A DNA stretch of 64,000 bases. Source: Paracoccaceae bacterium (GTDB lineage: Bacteria > Pseudomonadota > Alphaproteobacteria > Rhodobacterales > Rhodobacteraceae). Position 1 is the stretch's first letter. Each line of letters opens with the position of its first letter. The notes beneath the pieces are model-generated. The model worked only from the letters and a program-made list of their open reading frames with translations, was not told the origin of the DNA and searched no databases. A program made the translations under genes and the position numbers. Positions 34,513 to 43,666 of this stretch are shown here, in pieces. The DNA is taken from assembly GCA_020628545.1 (NCBI GenBank), contig JAHDEX010000008.1:27202-91201 (forward strand), given 5' to 3'.

Positions 34513-35322
34513 ATGATACGTACTTCGATTCTTCCTCTCCTCGCCGCGCTTGCGGTGTCCGGTGTCGCGCCAGCGGCCGCTGATCCTTTTGCTGACGTCG
34601 TTGATCTGGACGTGATTCCAGGCTGGCAGACGGCAAATGGGACACATATGTCCGGCATCCGGCTGACACTTGCGCCTGGGTGGAAAACGTATTGGCGCAC
34701 GCCCGGCGATGCCGGCATTCCCCCGCAGTTCAACTGGTCCGGCTCTGAGAATATCACGGGTGCGCAGTTTCACTGGCCGATGCCGGACGTCATCGATCAG
34801 AATGGCATACAAACAATCGGCTATGAAAATAGCCTTGTGCTTCCCATCGAACTTTCACCTGCAAACGCAGGCGCACCCATGCACCTTGCCGGAGAAGTCA
34901 CGCTGGGTGTTTGCGAAGACATTTGTATCCCTGTCACCCTCTCGTTCGCCGCGGATCTGCCGCCGGACGGACGGCGGGACGGCGCCATTACGGCCTCGCT
35001 TCTCAACCAACCGATGAGCAGCGCTGAGGCAGGCGTGACAGGCGCGATCTGTGAGATTGCACCGGCTGACGACGGGCTGAAGGTCACGGCATCGCTTGCG
35101 ATACCCAATTTGCCCGCTCCGGAAGCGGTTGTGATTGAGGCGGGCAACCCTGAGGTTTGGGTCTCACAATCCAACATGTCGATGAATGACGATATGCTTT
35201 ACGCCACCGTCGACATGATCCACGTGACGTCAGCCAGCTTTGCGCTTGATCGCTCAGCGGTCCGGATCACGGTGCTTGGCGATGGATATGCCGTGGACGT
35301 CAAAGGCTGCGCGGCAGGCTAG
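34513..35322 (+). CDS. Secreted DsbD-alpha-like disulfide-reductase domain protein
   Basis: 269 residues: signal peptide (MIRTSILPLLAALAVSGVAPAAA), then a DsbD N-terminal-like immunoglobulin fold (LAPGWKTYWRTPGDAGIPPQFNWSGSENI) with the Cys pair in GVCEDICIPV (CxxxC) and a third Cys near residue 185. There is no membrane permease or thioredoxin domain, so it is a periplasmic shuttle-like protein of the ScsB/DsbD-alpha type. The start at 34513 has a strong GGAGG 10 bases upstream, starting inside an apparent earlier ATG at 34498. Its TAG shares bases with the stop of the convergent RND gene. Confidence 0.83.
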   Translation: MIRTSILPLLAALAVSGVAPAAADPFADVVDLDVIPGWQTANGTHMSGIRLTLAPGWKTYWRTPGDAGIPPQFNWSGSENITGAQFHWPMPDVIDQNGIQTIGYENSLVLPIELSPANAGAPMHLAGEVTLGVCEDICIPVTLSFAADLPPDGRRDGAITASLLNQPMSSAEAGVTGAICEIAPADDGLKVTASLAIPNLPAPEAVVIEAGNPEVWVSQSNMSMNDDMLYATVDMIHVTSASFALDRSAVRITVLGDGYAVDVKGCAAG

Positions 35323-38300
35323 GCTTTGCGAGCGCGCATGCGTGAGGCGAAGACCAACGCCGACGCGACGTAGATAAGCGCCAGAACAGCCGCCAGGCTT
35401 ATGGCGAAGGCTGCCAAAGCCGCGGTCATTCCACTTTCAAGCATCGGAAGAACATTTGCAATTTGCGCAAGAGGTGCACCTGTCAAAATGACCGGCACAA
35501 TCAGTATCGCGAACAAGACAGCTGCCGCACTTGCGCCCACCATGGCGGGCCATGTTTCCTTGAACCTGCCAGCCTGCAGCGCCCGTCGTGCGGCCCGGAT
35601 CTGACGGCCAAAGTCGGCTTGCATCGCCATCAAAGATGGCACCACGAGCAGGACCAGAAGCATGCCAAAGCCCAAACCAAAGACAAGCGTGACAACCGTC
35701 GGCTTGAGGAACTCTGCTTGATTGGACCCTTCGTACAGGAGCGGGGTCAGGCCAAGCACCGTTGTCAAAGTGGTCAACAGGACCGGCCGAAAGCGGTCCA
35801 CGGTGCCGTCAATAATCGCGGGGACGAGGCCCCGTTCCTTTGCGTAGTCGTCGATGGTGGTTACCAAGACAATCGAGTCGTTGATGATAATCCCAACCAT
35901 CCCCAAAAGCCCGACGACGGTGAACATGCTCATCGGGATGTCCCAGACGTGGTGGCCGTAGATCGTGCCGACAAGTGAGAACGGGATAATGGCCATCACA
36001 ACGACAGGTCGCGACCAACTCGAGAATATCCAGGCCAGAACGATATAGATGCCCGCCAGGACAAGGATCAGCCCGGTTTGTGCGTCAGCAAGAAACGCAC
36101 GTTCCTGCTCGCTTTGCCCGGAAAGGGCTGTTTCCACCCCAAAGCGCGACTCGATATCGGGCAGAATCTCTTCCGTGATCGACCGCTGAATTTCCGTCGC
36201 CCGTTCCGCGTCTTCGTCATCCAGGTCACCCAAAACCGAGATCAGCAGAATTCCGTTCTCCCGCCGTACCGTTGAAAAGCCAGTGCGGCTTTCAACGGTC
36301 ACGACATCTGCAAGCGGAATGTAGACGCCGCTTGGGGTTCTGATCTGTGTTCTGTCAAGGAAATCAGCCGAAAGTTCCCCCGGGGGAAGTTCCACCCGGA
36401 TCGTAGCAGAGCGGGGTCCGTCAGGGTACGTCGCCGCCTCAATCCCACCGAGTTTGTCGCGCAGGGTGCGACCCAACGTATCAATATTCAGACCGAGCGC
36501 CTGACCCTGCGGTGTCAGATCAAGGATCAATTCCTCTTTGTCAAAGGCCAGCGTATCTTCAAGCCCCGTGATTTCCGGGAACCGCGCCAGTTCCGTCTTC
36601 AACGCTTCGGCTGCCGATTTCAGCGTGTCGGTGTTCGCCCCGAACATCTGCACATCCAGACTGTCCCCACCCGGCCCGCTGCCCCAGCTTCGGAAGCTCA
36701 CCGTCTCGGCCAGTGGATGCTGGCGAACGCTGTCTTGCAGCTCTGACACGAATGTGCGGCTCGAATAGGGGCGGCTATCGGCGTCGATCAGTTCGATAGA
36801 GATCGAGCCCAATTGGTCCGGGTCCTTGCTGTCGGCACCGGAAATCCCTCTGCCAGAGCCGCCGCCGATTTGCGCCACGACGTATTCCAGCGGGTTCACA
36901 CCATGCTCTGCCTCGTATTTCGCGCCAAGCTCTTCCGTCGCGCGCTGCATCTCGCGCATCATTTCGATCGTATCGTCGCGCGTCGCCCCGGGCAGCATGG
37001 CAAAATTGCCGGTGACTGTGCCTTGTTCCGGCGCCGAAAAGAAGCGCCATTGGACGTCGCCTTTGATCAGAAGCGCGGCCTGGCTTGCCAGCAAGACCAG
37101 TGCACCGGCAAAGACCGGATACCGCGCCCAAACCACGCCTGCGATGAAAGGGCGGAACAGCTTTTCGCGCACCCATGCGAAACCGATGTTCACGATATAT
37201 GACGGGAAATCGTACCACTTGGTCTTGCCGCCCGTGACGATGGATTTCGACATGTGGTGCGGCAGGATCAGGAAGCATTCGACAAGCGAGGCGGCCAAGA
37301 CCACGATCACTGTAAATGGGATATCGGCGATCAGGTCGCCAAACCGTCCGCCGATCGCGACAAGGCCGAAGAACGCGATAATCGTGGTGAGCGTGGATGA
37401 AAACACCGGGCTGAACATGCGCGTCGCAGCATTTTCAGCCGCTGTTGTCGGGTCTTCCCCCAATTGGCGCGCGCGGAAATCAGCATGCTCGCCCACGACA
37501 ATGGCGTCGTCGACCACGATGCCCAGCGTGATGATCAGTGCGAAGAGGGAGATCATATTGATCGTCAGTCCTGCCACATACATCAGCGCAATTGCCGCGA
37601 GCATCGCGACGGGGATGCCTGCGGCCACCCAGAATGCCGTGCGCGCGTTCAGGAACAGGAACAAGAGCGCCACAACAAGGCCGAGGCCGACCAAGCCGTT
37701 ATCCAAGAGGATGTTCAGACGACCGGTGATGACCTCTGCCCGCGTGCGGGTCAGTTCGATTTGCACCCCATCCGGCAGGGTCGCCATCATCTCTTCCGCA
37801 ACGTCTTCAACCGCCTCCTGAATGCCAATTGCATCACCCTGCGCGTTGCGCTGCACGCTGATCTGCACCGCTGGGTTTGGGCCAACGAAGTACGCGCGCT
37901 CTCTATCCGTGCCTTCCACCCGGACGGTCGCGACATCACCAATTGTCAGGCTCGATCCGTCGGGATTGGCGCGCAGGATGATCCCGGCAATGTCCTCGGC
38001 AGAGCGCTTTGCAACACCCGTTCGCACGCGCGCGGCGGCAGACACATCTCCTGCGGGGTCTGCGTCAGCTTCTTCGCGGATGCGCGCAGCAATATCACTC
38101 AGGCCAATGTCATGTTCGATCAACGACAGCGACGGGACTTCCACAATGGTAGAGGGCGCAGCCACGCCCGAAATAGACACGCGCGTCACACCTTCCGCAA
38201 AAAGTCGCGTCACCATCTCATCGGCAAAAAGACCCAATTGATCGATCTCAACCGGCCCCGTGATCACGACGTCTGTCACGCGATCCCGCCAGCCGCCGCG

Positions 38301-38720
38301 CCGGATGAGCGGATCATCGGCGTCAGCAGGCAGTGTGTTGATCGTATCAAGCGCAACCTGCACGTCCTCTGCCGCGCGTTCGATATCCGTCCCCGGCTCA
38401 AACTCCAGCGTTACGCGGGCGCGTCCTTCCTGCGACGTCGCTTCTGAGGCTGTCACGCCATCCACGGCGAGAAGTACCGGCTCAAGCACCTGTACGATGG
38501 CCGCGTCAACATCTTCCGCCCCAGCACCGCTCCAAGAGACGTTCACGGACAGATCGTCAACGACAACGTCCGGGAAGAATTGTGCACGCATGTTCGGAAA
38601 GGCGAAAAGCCCCGCAATGATCATTAGGACCAACAGCAAGTTGGCCACCGTCCGGTGACGTGTAAAATAGGACAGGATACCCCCTGCCCGCATATTGAGC
38701 CGCTGACCTGCCGTTGCCAT
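35319..38720 (-). CDS. RND-family efflux transporter, inner-membrane subunit
   Basis: 1133-residue AcrB/MexF-type proton antiporter. TM1 at about residues 22-40, two large periplasmic loops, and TM4 GIVVDDAIVVGEHADFRARQ containing the Asp pair used for proton relay. Other landmarks are FFPDVVVDDLSVNVSW near the N-terminus and GMVGIIINDSIVLV in the second half. Starts 3 bases after the adaptor stop. With the adaptor it should pump a lipophilic compound to the outer-membrane channel; no TolC gene is here. The C-terminal extension beyond the usual 1040 residues is hydrophobic (about 1070-1125). Confidence 0.95.
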   Translation of the reverse strand: MATAGQRLNMRAGGILSYFTRHRTVANLLLVLMIIAGLFAFPNMRAQFFPDVVVDDLSVNVSWSGAGAEDVDAAIVQVLEPVLLAVDGVTASEATSQEGRARVTLEFEPGTDIERAAEDVQVALDTINTLPADADDPLIRRGGWRDRVTDVVITGPVEIDQLGLFADEMVTRLFAEGVTRVSISGVAAPSTIVEVPSLSLIEHDIGLSDIAARIREEADADPAGDVSAAARVRTGVAKRSAEDIAGIILRANPDGSSLTIGDVATVRVEGTDRERAYFVGPNPAVQISVQRNAQGDAIGIQEAVEDVAEEMMATLPDGVQIELTRTRAEVITGRLNILLDNGLVGLGLVVALLFLFLNARTAFWVAAGIPVAMLAAIALMYVAGLTINMISLFALIITLGIVVDDAIVVGEHADFRARQLGEDPTTAAENAATRMFSPVFSSTLTTIIAFFGLVAIGGRFGDLIADIPFTVIVVLAASLVECFLILPHHMSKSIVTGGKTKWYDFPSYIVNIGFAWVREKLFRPFIAGVVWARYPVFAGALVLLASQAALLIKGDVQWRFFSAPEQGTVTGNFAMLPGATRDDTIEMMREMQRATEELGAKYEAEHGVNPLEYVVAQIGGGSGRGISGADSKDPDQLGSISIELIDADSRPYSSRTFVSELQDSVRQHPLAETVSFRSWGSGPGGDSLDVQMFGANTDTLKSAAEALKTELARFPEITGLEDTLAFDKEELILDLTPQGQALGLNIDTLGRTLRDKLGGIEAATYPDGPRSATIRVELPPGELSADFLDRTQIRTPSGVYIPLADVVTVESRTGFSTVRRENGILLISVLGDLDDEDAERATEIQRSITEEILPDIESRFGVETALSGQSEQERAFLADAQTGLILVLAGIYIVLAWIFSSWSRPVVVMAIIPFSLVGTIYGHHVWDIPMSMFTVVGLLGMVGIIINDSIVLVTTIDDYAKERGLVPAIIDGTVDRFRPVLLTTLTTVLGLTPLLYEGSNQAEFLKPTVVTLVFGLGFGMLLVLLVVPSLMAMQADFGRQIRAARRALQAGRFKETWPAMVGASAAAVLFAILIVPVILTGAPLAQIANVLPMLESGMTAALAAFAISLAAVLALIYVASALVFASRMRARKA

Positions 38721-38723
38721 CGT

Positions 38724-40181
38724 TTAGCCCCCCATCCGGCTTTCAAGCCGGTTCACGGTTTCGGCTGGCACCTCTTCCTCGCCAAGTTGTGACAGAATGC
38801 GCGACTTCACGTCATCAGGCATGCGGGAGCCTTCCACAAAGGTGACCAGCCGCGCTTTGCGTGCCGCATCAAGGGTGATCATTTCAGGCGGTGCAGGTGC
38901 GGCGTCGGTGGCCCCGGGCGTCAACGGGTTCACCTTGATCCCCGCCCCCAAAAGCGGCGAGCGTTCGGCGACGATCTGTTCACCTGCAAGGCCTTCGCCG
39001 CGAATGATGACGTCGTCGCCTTGGCGCCGAAGCAAGGTCACGTCGGCACTGCGCAGACGGTCTTCGTCACCCACCACCAACACCGTATTGTTCGCACCAA
39101 CGGCCGTTGCGGGCACTTTCGCGACGCGGCGCAGCTCTGGTTCTTCGATGCGGACTGTCACGAAGTCGCCGGGCCTGAAGCCGCCTGCTGCATCAAGTGT
39201 CGCAAACAAAAGCCGTCCCGTTTGTCCGTCACCCACGGCCGCACTTTCCCGCGTGATTGTGCCCGTTGCCGTCAGGTTGAGACCGGAAACATCAAGCGCG
39301 ACCTCCAATGGCGCGTCCAGCAGCCTGCCGTTTTCATCCAACAGCCGTGTGTATTGTGCAGTTGAGACGCGAAACGATACTTCCAGTGCCTGCGGGTCGA
39401 TCAGCTGGGCGATCCGTTCATTCGCGGTGATTCGGCTGCCCGAAGTTGCTGTGACATCAAACAGCACACCGGCAAAATCCGCCGTGATGCGCGTATTCTC
39501 AAGCGTGCGTTCTGCCTCAGACACGCTGATGCGGGCGCGTGCCAGTCGGGTCTGCGCCTGATCAAACCGCGCCTCTGCCTGCGCAAGAGATTGACGGCGG
39601 GACAGGACTGATGCGTCGGCGGTCGAGGCCGCAAGCTCCGCATTTTCGACCGCTGCCGCCGTCCCCACGCCACGCCTTTGCAGATCAAGCTGTCGTGTCA
39701 ATGCGGCGGCACGCAAGGTCGCTTGCGATTGTGCTGCCGTCAGTTCATCTGTCGCGAGAGAGACATTGCGTTCCGCATCGCGCAGTTCCGCTTCGGCATC
39801 CTGCAAATCCGCGTTCACGCGATCCAAGGCGGACTGCGCCTCAAACGGGTCGATCTGCGCAATCAACTGCCCTTCTTCAACGACCGCACCCTCGATCAGG
39901 CTGATGTCACCAGCACTCAGGATCCCACCCACCGGGCTTCTGAGGTCAAGCGACCGTTGGCTCGCAAGTTCGCCGAAAACGGTCATGACCGGGCTGATGG
40001 TTTGCGGCTCATACCGCAGCACATTGACTGTGAAGACGCGCTCTCGCTGCGGGAAGCTACGGGGCTCTTGCGCCATCCGCTCCGCCACGGCACCGCGCAC
40101 GGTGTTTCCGGCCCACGCGATCAGTGCGACCGTGACTGCAAGCAGAAAGACGCCAACAAGGCTGCGACGCAAAAAGCGCAT
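38724..40181 (-). CDS. RND efflux periplasmic adaptor (HlyD/MFP family)
   Basis: 485 residues: membrane anchor at residues 5-24, split lipoyl domain (SPVGGILSAGDISLIEGAVVEEGQLIAQIDP), a long coiled-coil hairpin (about 105-210, rich in Ala, Glu, Arg), then the returning lipoyl half (TRITADFAGVLFDVTATSGSRI-type, NTRITADFAGVLF) and beta-barrel domain. ATG 40181 has GAGGGA 9 bases upstream. Upstream of the RND pump in one operon. The inverted repeat at 40201-40231 lies directly before the gene. Confidence 0.93.
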   Translation of the reverse strand: MRFLRRSLVGVFLLAVTVALIAWAGNTVRGAVAERMAQEPRSFPQRERVFTVNVLRYEPQTISPVMTVFGELASQRSLDLRSPVGGILSAGDISLIEGAVVEEGQLIAQIDPFEAQSALDRVNADLQDAEAELRDAERNVSLATDELTAAQSQATLRAAALTRQLDLQRRGVGTAAAVENAELAASTADASVLSRRQSLAQAEARFDQAQTRLARARISVSEAERTLENTRITADFAGVLFDVTATSGSRITANERIAQLIDPQALEVSFRVSTAQYTRLLDENGRLLDAPLEVALDVSGLNLTATGTITRESAAVGDGQTGRLLFATLDAAGGFRPGDFVTVRIEEPELRRVAKVPATAVGANNTVLVVGDEDRLRSADVTLLRRQGDDVIIRGEGLAGEQIVAERSPLLGAGIKVNPLTPGATDAAPAPPEMITLDAARKARLVTFVEGSRMPDDVKSRILSQLGEEEVPAETVNRLESRMGG

Positions 40182-40200
40182 GACCGATATTCCCTCATTA

Positions 40201-40231
40201 TGCTGTGCTATAACGTAGTGCGCGCACAGCA
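40201..40231. promoter_or_regulatory. Inverted repeat upstream of RND operon
   Basis: TGCTGTGC (40201-40208) and GCACAGCA (40224-40231), a perfect 8-bp inverted repeat separated by 15 bases, located 20-50 bases before the adaptor start. This is the position of a TetR- or MarR-type operator, although no such regulator is adjacent. It could instead be a hairpin behind moaB, but no T-run follows. Confidence 0.45.
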
Positions 40232-40257
40232 CTCAGCCAATCAAACGCACCAAGGTG

Positions 40258-40788
40258 TTATTTCCGTCGGAGATGCTCATCAAGTCGCGGAAAAATTTCG
40301 ACGAAATTGCAGGGCATGTGCCGGTAATCGAGCTGTTTGACCAAAATCTCGTCCCACGCATCTTTGCAGGCGCCGGGGCTGCCGGGCAATGCAAACAGAT
40401 AAGTTCCGTTCGCCACACCACCCGTCGCCCGGCTTTGGATTGCGGAGGTCCCGATCTTGTTCATTGAAACGATTGTGAAAATCGTCCCAAAGGCATCAAT
40501 CTCTTTTTCGTAGACGTCGCGATGGGCTTCGACTGTTACATCACGCCCGGTCAAACCAGTGCCGCCGGTTGAGATGATCACATCAACCACATCGTCGGTG
40601 CACCACGCGCGCAACTGATCTGCGATCAGCTCTCGCTCATCGGGAAGGATCATGCGCGCGACAACGGAATGTCCTGCCTCTTCGATCCGCGCGACAAGGG
40701 TATTGCCAGACTTATCGTCTGCCGTCGTCCGCGTGTCACTGACCGTCAAGACAGCGATGCGGACGGGAAGAAAGGTGCGGTCGGTCAT
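40258..40788 (-). CDS. moaB: Molybdenum cofactor biosynthesis protein MoaB
   Basis: 176-residue MoaB/MogA fold protein: IAVLTVSDTRTTADDKSGNTL at residues 11-31, the GGTG loop at 75-78 (ISTGGTGLTGRD), and GTYLFALPGSPGACKDAWDEIL. It adenylates molybdopterin for molybdenum insertion or has a related role. ATG 40788 overlaps the TGA of the uracil-DNA glycosylase gene (ATGA). Other molybdenum-cofactor genes (mobA, mobB, fdhD) lie at 61400-63406 in this window. Confidence 0.93.
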   Translation of the reverse strand: MTDRTFLPVRIAVLTVSDTRTTADDKSGNTLVARIEEAGHSVVARMILPDERELIADQLRAWCTDDVVDVIISTGGTGLTGRDVTVEAHRDVYEKEIDAFGTIFTIVSMNKIGTSAIQSRATGGVANGTYLFALPGSPGACKDAWDEILVKQLDYRHMPCNFVEIFPRLDEHLRRK

Positions 40789-41576
40789 TGCAGGTCCTTC
40801 AGTTTGGCGCGCAAGTCCAGCAGATCAGCCCACGCCTCTCGCTTCGCAAGAGGCTGGCGCAACAAATAGGCCGGGTGGAACATCGGTAAGGCCGGACGGC
40901 CGAGGACTTCGGTCCATTGACCGCGAAGGCGGGTGATCCCCGCGCGCCCGAGAAGCGCCTGACAGGGCGTATTCCCCATCAGAACAATGACATCCGGGGC
41001 CGCCAAAGCGATGTGACGCGCCAGGAAGGGCAACATCATCGCGATCTCTTCCTTTTCAGGTGTGCGGTTCGCAGGCGGCCGCCATGGGAGGACATTTGCG
41101 ATATAGACGGCTTTCGCGGGATCCTCTGACGCGCGGTCCATCTCAATCGCGTCCAACATTTTATCAAGCAGCTGCCCCGCCTGCCCCACGAAAGGTCGCC
41201 CGATCTGGTCTTCGTCACGGCCCGGCGCTTCGCCGATGATCATCACACGCGCGCCCGGCAAACCGTCTGAGAAGACAAATTTGCGTGCGCCTTTCTTGAT
41301 CTCGCAGTGTTCAAAAGCCTGCATCGCGGCGGCCAAGGACGGGAGGTCAGACGCTTCCGTGGCTGCAAGTTGCGCCTCTGCGACAGGATCAACCTCTGCG
41401 GCAGCGACGACAGGTGGTGGCGCTGTTTTTTGAGGTGCAGCAGCCGCTGGCTTCGGTGCCTGCGGTTCCAACGCATAGCGGTCAATCGGCGTCTCACTGA
41501 TCGCCTCATCCGCGCCCAGTTCGACCTGCCAATCCAGAAGCGCCAGATCGCGCCAGAATGTATCCCCCGATTCCAT
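40785..41576 (-). CDS. Uracil-DNA glycosylase (family 4/5 type)
   Basis: 263 residues. The C-terminal glycosylase domain (about 90-263) has [59 protein letters not shown], and HPAYLLRQP. It removes uracil from DNA. A Pro/Ala-rich linker (about 40-75) joins a short N-terminal segment [19 protein letters not shown]. The first Cys of the iron-sulphur CxxC pair is present (EHCEIKK) but the second is not obvious, as in many alphaproteobacterial versions. ATG 41576 is used; 99 bases separate it from divergent pyrB. Confidence 0.9.
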   Translation of the reverse strand: MESGDTFWRDLALLDWQVELGADEAISETPIDRYALEPQAPKPAAAAPQKTAPPPVVAAAEVDPVAEAQLAATEASDLPSLAAAMQAFEHCEIKKGARKFVFSDGLPGARVMIIGEAPGRDEDQIGRPFVGQAGQLLDKMLDAIEMDRASEDPAKAVYIANVLPWRPPANRTPEKEEIAMMLPFLARHIALAAPDVIVLMGNTPCQALLGRAGITRLRGQWTEVLGRPALPMFHPAYLLRQPLAKREAWADLLDLRAKLKDLQ

Positions 41577-41675
41577 GACCGTCTTTCTACCTGTCACCGG
41601 GCGGCGGCGGTAGGCACCTTATTGCGTGGGCGCGACGCGCTCCCTATAAGGCCCCAACTGCCATTCGGAGCCATC

Positions 41676-42638
41676 ATGACCTTCCGCGCACCCCATCTTC
41701 TGGGCATTGAGCCGCTCCACCCCACTGAAATCACAACTGTTCTTGATCTGGCCGATCAATACGCCAACGACCCGGGAAGCCCGCGCCACCGCGAGGTGCT
41801 TGCGGGTATGACCCAGATCAACATGTTTTTTGAAAACTCCACCCGCACGCAGGCGAGCTTTGAGCTGGCCGGCAAACGTCTGGGTGCGGATGTGATGAAT
41901 ATGGCGATGCAGGCGTCGTCGGTGAAAAAGGGTGAGACGCTGATCGACACCGCGTTGACCCTGAACGCGATGCATCCGGACCTGTTGGTCGTGCGGCATC
42001 CGCACTCCGGCGCGGTGGACCTTTTGTCGCAAAAGGTGAACGCGGCTGTCCTGAACGCGGGTGATGGTAAGCATGAACACCCGACGCAGGCGCTGCTCGA
42101 TGCGCTGACGATCCGGCGCGCCAAAGGTCGCTTACACCGTCTGTCGATTGCGATTTGCGGTGACATTTCACACAGCCGTGTCGCACGCTCAAACATCATG
42201 CTGCTGGGCAAAATGGAAAACCGCATCCGCCTGATCGGTCCGCCGACCCTCATGCCCTCCGGCGTGGCAGAATTCGGGTGCGAGGTTTTTGATAACATGG
42301 AAGAAGGCCTGCAGGACGTAGATGTTGTCATGATGCTGCGCCTTCAGAAAGAACGCATGGACGGCGGCTTTATCCCGTCAGAGCGCGAATATTATCACCG
42401 CTACGGGTTGGACGCCGAGAAGTTAAAGCACGCGAAACCTGATGCCATCGTCATGCACCCCGGCCCAATGAATCGTGGAGTCGAAATCGACGGCACGATT
42501 GCCGACGACATCAACCGCTCCGTTATCCAGACCCAGGTGGAAATGGGTGTTGCCGTCCGCATGGCCGCGATGGACCTGCTCGCCCGCAACCTGCGCGCCC
42601 GCCGCTGGGAAGCCATCGACGGCGGGGTCATGGCATGA
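41676..42638 (+). CDS. pyrB: Aspartate carbamoyltransferase catalytic subunit
   Basis: 320 residues. Carbamoyl-phosphate loop STRTQASFE at residues 55-63, [25 protein letters not shown] near 130, [21 protein letters not shown], and [12 protein letters not shown] near 270. It makes N-carbamoyl-aspartate for pyrimidine synthesis. ATG 41676 with CGGAG 8 bases upstream; a longer frame upstream is antisense to the glycosylase. Overlaps the next gene (ATGA). The dihydroorotase homologue two genes on is probably its non-catalytic partner. Confidence 0.97.
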   Translation: MTFRAPHLLGIEPLHPTEITTVLDLADQYANDPGSPRHREVLAGMTQINMFFENSTRTQASFELAGKRLGADVMNMAMQASSVKKGETLIDTALTLNAMHPDLLVVRHPHSGAVDLLSQKVNAAVLNAGDGKHEHPTQALLDALTIRRAKGRLHRLSIAICGDISHSRVARSNIMLLGKMENRIRLIGPPTLMPSGVAEFGCEVFDNMEEGLQDVDVVMMLRLQKERMDGGFIPSEREYYHRYGLDAEKLKHAKPDAIVMHPGPMNRGVEIDGTIADDINRSVIQTQVEMGVAVRMAAMDLLARNLRARRWEAIDGGVMA

Positions 42639-43171
42639 GCCACGCTGTCGCTGCAAATGAGCACGGGTTGGTCCGCGTCTTCCGCCTCAGCGAGCCCTTG
42701 TTTCACGCGCTCGAACAGTCAGAGGACTTCGGGCCGTTGGAAAAGGCGCTTGGTGTCATCATCGCAGAACCTGCAGATGTGCAACTGATCGCAGCAGACA
42801 GCCTGCGCGGCCTTGGCCTCGCGCCATTTCTGGCGATGGGCTACGGCATCAAAAGTGGTGATCTGGAAGACGCCATCGGCATGCAAGACGCGACGGACGA
42901 CAGTTTCGTTGTTGTCCGATCAGGTGCCTTTGGCGGGGCAGCAGTCACTGTTTCGGACAGCCCGGACGCGCAACTGATTGCGACACTGGCGGAAGACGGC
43001 CCCGACGCGCCGTCAATGACGCCGATCACTTCAGATAGTGCGGAAGGCCTTGTCTCACATCCTGCCGCAAAACCCGTCAAATCAGACGCGCGCGTCGGTG
43101 GCATGGTGGCAACCATAGCGCTTCTGGTTCTCTTTGCGCTCGCTGGTCTGATGATCTGGGTGGCGAGCTAG
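42635..43171 (+). CDS. Hypothetical protein with C-terminal membrane anchor, in pyr operon
   Basis: 178 residues: a soluble N-terminal domain ([24 protein letters not shown]...) up to about 125, a linker, then one C-terminal hydrophobic helix ([24 protein letters not shown]). No family recognised. ATG overlaps the pyrB TGA and its own TAG overlaps the next GTG (TAGTG), so it is coupled on both sides. Position between pyrB and the PH-domain gene suggests a role at the membrane with its neighbours; inference only. Confidence 0.7.
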   Translation: MSHAVAANEHGLVRVFRLSEPLFHALEQSEDFGPLEKALGVIIAEPADVQLIAADSLRGLGLAPFLAMGYGIKSGDLEDAIGMQDATDDSFVVVRSGAFGGAAVTVSDSPDAQLIATLAEDGPDAPSMTPITSDSAEGLVSHPAAKPVKSDARVGGMVATIALLVLFALAGLMIWVAS

Positions 43172-43656
43172 TGGCCGACTTCCCTGAACTCAAACCGCAT
43201 GAAACTGTACTATGGGAGGGCCGCCCCGATTTAGGTTTCCGGTTTGGACCCGCGAGCATGGCCGCCAGCATCTTTGCCGTTGCGCTCATCCTCGGATGCC
43301 TTGGGATTGCAACGGTCGTCGACCGCAGCATGCCCGGTGTTTATTGGCAGGTTCTGGGTCCGGGGCTATTGCTGGGCGCAATAATTGCTGCGCTTCCGCT
43401 GCTTTTGGACCGTCGCAACCGCGCCGCAACCAGGTATCGCGTTACGTCCCAACAGGTGCTGATCCGACAAGGCAAACGACTCGGCCGTTACCCGCATCCA
43501 TCTGTGCACCAATTGCGGATCGATGGCGACGCGCGCAAGACCATCACACTCGGCTATGACCGCCGCAATCGCCCGATCCAGATTGAACACGTGGAAGACG
43601 CGGACGCCGTTTTCGATATATTCCGCGACTTGGCGCGCCAGGACCGCGCTGCTTGA
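43171..43656 (+). CDS. Bacterial PH-domain membrane protein
   Basis: 161 residues: N-terminal soluble segment PHETVLWEGRPD, two membrane helices (about 29-50 and 58-78: ASIFAVALILGCLGIATVV, YWQVLGPGLLLGAIIAALPLLL), then a bacterial pleckstrin-homology-like region (TRYRVTSQQVLIRQGKRLGRYPHPSVHQLRIDGDARKTI). GTG 43171 overlaps the stop of the previous gene. Proteins of this kind are common in actinobacteria and alphaproteobacteria; function unknown. It lies inside the pyrB-pyrC-plsY operon. Confidence 0.8.
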   Translation: MADFPELKPHETVLWEGRPDLGFRFGPASMAASIFAVALILGCLGIATVVDRSMPGVYWQVLGPGLLLGAIIAALPLLLDRRNRAATRYRVTSQQVLIRQGKRLGRYPHPSVHQLRIDGDARKTITLGYDRRNRPIQIEHVEDADAVFDIFRDLARQDRAA

Positions 43657-43666
43657 AAGACCACTC

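Noticed and set aside
36826-38447. Two long plus-strand open frames
   Set aside because: They are antisense to the RND transporter and have low-complexity Arg/Pro/Ser-rich translations.
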